64,000 nucleotides of DNA from Tamlana sp. 2_MG-2023 (GTDB lineage: Bacteria > Bacteroidota > Bacteroidia > Flavobacteriales > Flavobacteriaceae). The number at the start of each line of letters is the position of its first letter. Positions within the stretch are counted from its first letter, which is position 1. The stretch covers positions 434,001 through 498,000 of the forward strand of contig NZ_JAUOSF010000001.1 in assembly GCF_030548465.1 (NCBI RefSeq), given 5' to 3'. The notes beneath the pieces are model-generated. The model was not told the origin of the DNA. It worked only from the letters and a program-made list of their open reading frames with translations, and ran no database searches. The translations under genes and the position numbers were made by a program. Below are positions 58,800-64,000 of this stretch, piece by piece.

Positions 58800-60755
58800 A
58801 TGAAAATCAAACATTTTTTCACATTTCTTTCTTTATTGGTCGTTTTTAGTGCAGTAGCACAATCTTCAAAAGAAGCTGTTTTATTTACCGTAGGGAGTGA
58901 TTCTGTGTATGCTTCCGAATTTATTAGAGTTTATCAGAAGAATTTAGATTTGGTTCAAGACGAATCGCAAAAAGATGTAGATGAATATTTAAAGCTTTTT
59001 ACCAATTATAAGCTGAAGATTAAAGAGGCCAGAAGTTTGGGTTTTCACGAAAAGCCTGGCTACCAAAAGGAACTAGAAAGTTATAAAAAACAACTTGCTA
59101 AAAGTTACCTATCAGATTCGAAAGTTACCGATGCCTTGGTTGAAGAGGCCTACGAACGCATGACTTACGATGTAAACGCGAATCACATCCTAGTAAAAGT
59201 TTCTGAAAATGCTAGTCCGCAAGACACTATAGCGGCCTACAATCAAATTTTAAAATTACGGGAAAGAACGTTAAACGAAGGATTTGAAGAGGTTAGAAAG
59301 GAAGTTCATAACGGAAAAACAGTTTATGGAGAAACTTTAGGTTATTTTTCTGGTTTCAAAATGGTTTACGAGTTTGAATCTGTTGCTTACAATACACCTG
59401 TAGGAGGAATTTCTATGCCGTTTAGAACACGATTTGGATATCACATTTTAAATGTAATTGACAAAAGAAAATCTGAAGGTGAGCGCGAAGTAGGGCATAT
59501 CATGATTATGGCTAACAGCGATGCTAACGATTCAATTGTGAATAAAGCAGAAGAAAGAATCAATGAAATCTATGCTAAAATAAATCAAGGTGAAGCATTT
59601 GAAGCTTTAGCCAAACAATTTTCAGAAGATAAAAATTCGGCGCCTAAAGGAGGTAAATTAAGGGCTTTTAGTAGAGGGCAATTAAGTGCTCAAGAATTTG
59701 AAAATGTCGCCTTTAGTTTAGAAAAGGTTCGAGATATTTCAAAACCATTTCAAACGCAATTCGGTTGGCATATTGTAAAGTTATATGATATAAAGCTTGT
59801 ACCTAATTTTGAAACTATGAAACCTGAGTTAATTACCAAAGTTCAGCGCGACTCAAGGTCTAAGTTAATTGATCAGGCACTTGTGGATAACTTGAAAGCA
59901 AAGTATGGTATTAGTGATGAGCAATTATCGTTATCCTATTTTGAGTCTATTTTAAATGACGATTATTTTAAAAACTCTTGGAAATTACCAAGTGATTTTA
60001 TTTCAGAAAAACCAATGCTCACTATCGGTAAAAAACAAATTAATTATAAGGATTTTGGAGATTACTTACTCGAAACCCAACGTCAATCAAGAAAGCAAAT
60101 ACCAATTAGTACTTTGGTAGATGAAAAGTATCAATCTTTTCTGAAAAATAATTTAATAACTTATCAGGAGGAAAATTTAGAAACTGAGAATTCAGAATAT
60201 GCTTCCGTAGTGCACGAATATAGGGACGGTTTGTTATTGTTTGAACTAATGGAAAGCACGATTTGGAACACAGCCCAAACAGATTCTGTTGCTATTAAAA
60301 ATTACTATGAGACGCATAAAGAAGATTATTTTTTTCCAGAGCGTATTGACGCGATAATAGCAGCTTCACCCAAGAAAAAAACACTAAAAAAAGTATCTAA
60401 ATTATTAGAAGAAAATAAGGATTTAGAAACTATTAAGTCCGAAGTTAATACTAATGATATTATTGAAATTATCTTTACATCAGATGTCGTTGAAGCCGAT
60501 CATCAAGGGCTTCCAAAAGATTTTGAGTTTAAGAAAGGTGTTTCCAAAATATTTAAGCATAATGATGGTTATGTAGTCGTTGTAGTAAACGAGGTGTTTC
60601 CTGAAAAACAAAAAACTTTTGAGGAAGCTCAGGGGCAAGTTGTTAATGATTATCAGGCCGTAAAAGAAGAAAAATGGATTGATGAGTTATCGACAAAATA
60701 CGAGGTAACTGTGAATCAAGATGTTTTCAAAAAAGTAAAAGAACAACTTAAATAA
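58800..60755 (+). CDS. Periplasmic peptidyl-prolyl cis-trans isomerase with two parvulin domains
   Basis: 651 residues. A signal peptide of about 20 residues ends at AVAQ. Two PpiC/rotamase domains follow, about 118-225 (ANHILVKVSENASPQ, GYFSGFKMVYEFESVAY, FGYHILNV) and 226-335 (EVGHIMIMANSD, GGKLRAFSRGQLSAQEFENVAF, FGWHIVKLYD). The N-terminal segment around 30-115 is the SurA/PrsA-type helical part, and a long C-terminal chaperone-like region ends the chain. It probably folds outer-membrane or secreted proteins. It is the first gene of a three-gene run driven by tandem promoters. Confidence 0.88.
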   Translation: MKIKHFFTFLSLLVVFSAVAQSSKEAVLFTVGSDSVYASEFIRVYQKNLDLVQDESQKDVDEYLKLFTNYKLKIKEARSLGFHEKPGYQKELESYKKQLAKSYLSDSKVTDALVEEAYERMTYDVNANHILVKVSENASPQDTIAAYNQILKLRERTLNEGFEEVRKEVHNGKTVYGETLGYFSGFKMVYEFESVAYNTPVGGISMPFRTRFGYHILNVIDKRKSEGEREVGHIMIMANSDANDSIVNKAEERINEIYAKINQGEAFEALAKQFSEDKNSAPKGGKLRAFSRGQLSAQEFENVAFSLEKVRDISKPFQTQFGWHIVKLYDIKLVPNFETMKPELITKVQRDSRSKLIDQALVDNLKAKYGISDEQLSLSYFESILNDDYFKNSWKLPSDFISEKPMLTIGKKQINYKDFGDYLLETQRQSRKQIPISTLVDEKYQSFLKNNLITYQEENLETENSEYASVVHEYRDGLLLFELMESTIWNTAQTDSVAIKNYYETHKEDYFFPERIDAIIAASPKKKTLKKVSKLLEENKDLETIKSEVNTNDIIEIIFTSDVVEADHQGLPKDFEFKKGVSKIFKHNDGYVVVVVNEVFPEKQKTFEEAQGQVVNDYQAVKEEKWIDELSTKYEVTVNQDVFKKVKEQLK

Positions 60756-60760
60756 AAAGT

Positions 60761-61609
60761 GTGCGTATAGTAATTAGTATAGTATTAGTTAGTTTAATGG
60801 TGTCCTGCGATTATTTCAATAAATCGGAAGAGATTGATGCTTTGGCACGTGTTAATACTAGTTATTTATATCATGATGATATTAAAGGATTAGTGCCTGA
60901 AGGGGCTTCTAAAACGGATAGTACCTTAATTGTTCATAATTTTATAAACCGTTGGGCAACACAACAGCTTTTGGTTGATGGTGCGATGTTAAATTTAAGT
61001 CAGGAAAAGCAAGACGCTTTCAATAAACTCATTGTGCAATATAAAAATGATTTATACATAAAAGCTTATATTGAAGCACTGGTAAAACGAAGTGTAGATA
61101 CTTTAGTCACGTTAGAAGAAGCTGATAGTTATTATAAAACTAATAAAGATATTTTCAAATTAAATGAAGAACTTATTAAGTTCAGATACATTAATGTTGA
61201 TGAAAATATTATCAATTATAGCGATATTAAGGAGCGTTTTCAGAGGTACGATAGACAAGATAAAAACCTGTTAGATTCCATATCAATACAGTTTAAATCC
61301 TATTCATTAAATGATTCCATCTGGATAAAATTAAGTCAGGTTATAAATAAAATTCCAGCAGTAAATTCTGAAAATAAAGATGAACTGTTAAAAAAATCTA
61401 ATTTTATACAACTCAAAGATTCATTAGGAGTATATTTGATGCAAATTAACGATGTGTTATTACGTAATAACACCGCACCGTTAGAGTATGTTAAGCCAAC
61501 TATTGATCAAATAGTAATTAACAAACGCAAGCTTGAATTAATAAAAGAGTTAGAAAAAGATATCACAAAAGATGCCATTAAAAATAAACAATTTGAAATT
61601 TATAAATAA
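60761..61609 (+). CDS. Lipoprotein related to SurA/PpiC chaperones, without a clear rotamase domain
   Basis: 282 residues from GTG at 60761. The N-terminus MRIVISIVLVSLMVSC is a lipoprotein signal with the lipidated cysteine at position 16. The body is helical (TLIVHNFINRWATQQLLVDGAM, LNLSQEKQDAFNKLIVQYKNDLYIKAYIEAL) like the N-terminal chaperone part of SurA/PrsA proteins, but no parvulin core is recognisable. Lying between two parvulin proteins, 5 bases after the first, it likely works with them at the outer membrane or periplasmic face. Confidence 0.75.
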   Translation: MRIVISIVLVSLMVSCDYFNKSEEIDALARVNTSYLYHDDIKGLVPEGASKTDSTLIVHNFINRWATQQLLVDGAMLNLSQEKQDAFNKLIVQYKNDLYIKAYIEALVKRSVDTLVTLEEADSYYKTNKDIFKLNEELIKFRYINVDENIINYSDIKERFQRYDRQDKNLLDSISIQFKSYSLNDSIWIKLSQVINKIPAVNSENKDELLKKSNFIQLKDSLGVYLMQINDVLLRNNTAPLEYVKPTIDQIVINKRKLELIKELEKDITKDAIKNKQFEIYK

Positions 61610-61610
61610 T

Positions 61611-63026
61611 TTGAAACATATATTGGTTTTAAGCATGACGTTCTTTTTTGTGGGCGTAGTGTCTGCACAGGAAATCATTGAAGATGAAGTGGAGCAGGAT
61701 GTGGTTAAAAAAGTGGACACGATTAAAACTCAAAATGCAAGGAAAGTTGATGGTGTGGCCGCTGTAGTTGGTAATTATATTGTTTTAGACTCTGATATTA
61801 ATAAGGAAAGAGAACAAATTAAGGCCGCTGGTGGCTCTGTTGATGGAATAGAAGATTGCGAATTGTTTGGGTTAATGTTGGAGCGTAAACTTTATGCGCA
61901 CCATGCGATTCAAGATAGTATTCCTGTTTCTGATGCTGAAATTAGAAGAAATGTTGATTATCAAATAGAACAGTTTTTACAGCAAACAAATGGTTCTATG
62001 GAGAAACTTTTAGAATTCTATAATAAGGAAGATGAGAAAAGTTTTAGAGAAGATATGTTCGAAATTAATAAGGCGAATGAGTTAGCTCAAAAAATGCAAG
62101 CTCATATCGTTGAAAGTGTTGAAATTACCCCAGAAGAGGTAAGAACGTTTTTTAATAACATCGAAGAGGAGGATCGCCCTACTTTTGGAACAGAACTTAA
62201 AGTGGCGCAAATTGTTGCAGAACCACAAGTTTCCGAAGAAGAAAAGCAAAAAATTATAGACCGTTTAAACGGGTTTAAATCGGATATCGAAATTAACGGT
62301 GCAAGTTTTCGCTCTAAAGCGGTATTGTATTCAGATGATCCAGGATCGGCAAGTAAAGGAGGGAAGTACACTTTAAATAAGAAGAAACCTAAAATGGTAA
62401 AGGAATTTAGACAAGTGGCTTTTTCTTTAGAGGAAGGTCAGATCTCTGAACCGTTTGCAACCGATTATGGTTACCATATTATTATGCTCGAAAAAATTAG
62501 AGGACAAGAATATGATGTGGCACATATCCTTTTAATACCTAAAGTTTCTGATAAAGCTGTTGCTGAAGCAAAAGATCGTTTAGAGAAAGTGAGAAAAAGG
62601 ATTATTGATGGTGAAATTTCTTTTGCAGATGCAGCAAGAGAAGTGAGTGATGAAAAGGAAACTAAAAATGATGGCGGACAATTAATAAACCCAACCACAC
62701 AAGATTATAATTTTGAACTAACAAGAATGGATCCTGAATTGTATTCTCAAATTCAAAACCTAAAAGATGATGAGCTTAGTTTGGTTTTAAGAGAGGAAGA
62801 TAGAACTGGGAAAGTGAAATTTAAAATTTTAAAAATTACAGATAGAGTTGACGAGCATAAAGCAGATTACGGAAGAGATTATTTAAAAATTAAGGAATTA
62901 GCGCTTGACGAGAAAAAAATAAAAGCTATTGATCAATGGCAAAAAGAACATATTTTAGATACTTATATTAAAATTACAGGAAAGTATAGGGATTGTGATT
63001 TTAAAGGAAATTGGTTAAAAAAATAA
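61611..63026 (+). CDS. SurA-like periplasmic peptidyl-prolyl isomerase
   Basis: About 471 residues from TTG at 61611 (MKHILVLSMTFFFVGVVSAQ), giving a clean signal peptide. An ATG at 61572 is in frame but would overlap the preceding gene by 38 bases and add a charged stretch before the signal, so the TTG, one base after the upstream stop, is preferred. Features are the SurA N-terminal VAAVVGNYIVLDSDINKE, first rotamase domain at about 190-295 (LKVAQIVAEPQ, GGKYTLNKKKPKMVKEFRQVAFSL, YGYHIIML) and second at about 300-395 (AHILLIPKVSD, GGQLINPTT). It likely assists outer-membrane protein biogenesis. Confidence 0.87.
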   Translation: MKHILVLSMTFFFVGVVSAQEIIEDEVEQDVVKKVDTIKTQNARKVDGVAAVVGNYIVLDSDINKEREQIKAAGGSVDGIEDCELFGLMLERKLYAHHAIQDSIPVSDAEIRRNVDYQIEQFLQQTNGSMEKLLEFYNKEDEKSFREDMFEINKANELAQKMQAHIVESVEITPEEVRTFFNNIEEEDRPTFGTELKVAQIVAEPQVSEEEKQKIIDRLNGFKSDIEINGASFRSKAVLYSDDPGSASKGGKYTLNKKKPKMVKEFRQVAFSLEEGQISEPFATDYGYHIIMLEKIRGQEYDVAHILLIPKVSDKAVAEAKDRLEKVRKRIIDGEISFADAAREVSDEKETKNDGGQLINPTTQDYNFELTRMDPELYSQIQNLKDDELSLVLREEDRTGKVKFKILKITDRVDEHKADYGRDYLKIKELALDEKKIKAIDQWQKEHILDTYIKITGKYRDCDFKGNWLKK

Positions 63027-63029
63027 AGT

Positions 63030-63983
63030 ATGTCAGACGTAGCAGCAATAGAATCATTTGTCAAGCAATTTAAGAGTTTAAAAACTGAAATTGGAAAAGT
63101 TATCATTGGCCAAGATGAAGTTGTTACTCAAATTTTAATTTCTATTTTCTCTGGCGGGCATTCCTTACTAATAGGCGTACCTGGTTTAGCAAAAACCTTA
63201 ATGGTAAATACCATTGCCCAAGCTTTAGGTCTTGATTTTAAACGCATACAGTTTACGCCAGATTTAATGCCTAGTGATATTTTAGGTAGTGAGATCCTTG
63301 ATGAAGACCGACGTTTTAAATTCATTAAAGGCCCTATTTTTTCAAATATTATTTTAGCAGATGAGATTAATAGAACGCCTCCAAAAACCCAAGCAGCTTT
63401 ATTAGAAGCGATGCAAGAACGCGCTGTTACTGTAGCTGGGAATCATTATAAATTAAACTTGCCTTATTTTGTGTTGGCAACACAGAACCCGATTGAGCAG
63501 GAAGGAACATACCCTTTACCAGAAGCGCAATTAGATCGTTTTATGTTTGCGATTAATCTGGATTATCCAACTTTCGATGAAGAAGTTCAGGTTGTAAAAT
63601 CAACAACTACCGATAATAATATTACAGTTAACGCATTGTTTTCAGCCCAACAGATTGTTGATTTTCAACATTTAATTAGAAGAATTCCTGTAGCAGATAA
63701 TGTTATCGAATATGCAGTGTCGTTAGTTGGAAAAACAAGACCAAATGGAGAAACTGCTCCAGAATTAGTTGAAAAATTTATCGATTGGGGGGCAGGACCA
63801 AGAGCGTCTCAAAATTTAATTCTTGCAGCAAAAACACATGCTGCTATTCAAGGGAAATTTTCTCCAGACATTGAAAATGTTCAAGCGGTCGCTTATGGTA
63901 TTTTAAGACATAGAATCATAAAAAACTACAAAGCCGAGGCGGAAGGTGTTTCCGAAGAACAAATTATTAGAAGCTTATTTTAG
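63030..63983 (+). CDS. MoxR-family AAA+ ATPase
   Basis: 317 residues, complete. Walker A GVPGLAKTLMVNTIAQ, Walker B ILADEINRTPPKTQAALLEAMQE, sensor 1 in VLATQNPIEQEGTYPLPEAQLDRF, and a C-terminal AAA lid domain with GAGPRASQNLILAAKT. MoxR proteins act with DUF58 and von Willebrand A-domain proteins as chaperones for metal insertion or cell-envelope functions; those partners would be expected beyond the right edge. It follows the SurA-like gene by 3 bases. Confidence 0.93.
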   Translation: MSDVAAIESFVKQFKSLKTEIGKVIIGQDEVVTQILISIFSGGHSLLIGVPGLAKTLMVNTIAQALGLDFKRIQFTPDLMPSDILGSEILDEDRRFKFIKGPIFSNIILADEINRTPPKTQAALLEAMQERAVTVAGNHYKLNLPYFVLATQNPIEQEGTYPLPEAQLDRFMFAINLDYPTFDEEVQVVKSTTTDNNITVNALFSAQQIVDFQHLIRRIPVADNVIEYAVSLVGKTRPNGETAPELVEKFIDWGAGPRASQNLILAAKTHAAIQGKFSPDIENVQAVAYGILRHRIIKNYKAEAEGVSEEQIIRSLF

Positions 63984-64000
63984 TGTTCTAAAAACGGAAA

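Overview
The window looks like chromosome of a marine-type member of the Flavobacteriaceae (Bacteroidota). It is AT-rich, many promoters carry the Bacteroidota -7 box TAnnTTTG, almost no gene has a Shine-Dalgarno sequence, TTG starts are common, and the housekeeping genes read as flavobacterial. No species is claimed. No tRNA, rRNA, CRISPR array, insertion sequence or prophage was seen.

Layout. 1-12.2 kb is housekeeping: a partial ion channel, a DnaQ/GIY-YIG nuclease, YggS, a 3-hydroxyacyl-CoA dehydrogenase with a Gfo/Idh/MocA oxidoreductase, Pcm, SmpB, dodecin, dihydrolipoyl dehydrogenase, a DEAD-box helicase, an aldose-epimerase-like protein and a PabB-type chorismate enzyme. 12.3-16.6 kb holds tilS, adenine deaminase and a YheT-type hydrolase, separated by interspersed and heptanucleotide repeats. 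16.8-22.2 kb is a xylose module: xylulokinase, xylose isomerase, a sugar:H+ symporter and a convergent LacI-type regulator. 22.4-42.2 kb is a nitrogen-oxyanion region: a YdeP-type molybdoenzyme, NirB, NirD, a DUF4202 protein, a NarX-like kinase with a NarL-like regulator, a NarK transporter with an inserted domain, a nitrate reductase fused to a NirB-like flavin module, and a siroheme-less sulfite-reductase-like protein fused to rubredoxin. 42.5-64 kb is housekeeping again: an EamA transporter, parE, a 47-residue gene, parC, an EEP phosphohydrolase, bshC, a PLP decarboxylase, guaA, a LysM/periplasmic-binding protein, three SurA/PpiC-type proteins and a MoxR ATPase.

A toxin island at 31.5-34.7 kb interrupts the nitrate region. 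It encodes a Bacteroidota Hcp (TssD) domain joined to a metzincin-like protease domain (HEIAHVAGLEH, then a NFMDY Met-turn). Two exported YwqK/MORN-type paralogues follow as candidate immunity proteins, with the decayed tail of a second, related toxin between them. I read this as an evolved-Hcp type VI secretion effector locus that has exchanged toxin/immunity cassettes. No other type VI genes lie in the window.

The nitrate genes appear to form one regulon. An inverted repeat, TTAAGTA-N4-TACTTAA, overlaps the presumed -7 box of nirB, narK and the nitrate reductase leader, and a weaker copy precedes the response-regulator gene. The nitrate reductase promoter is followed by a leader of about 490 bases containing a terminator-like hairpin, which suggests attenuation. 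A structured RNA candidate resembling recurrent flavobacterial elements lies between nirB and nirD.
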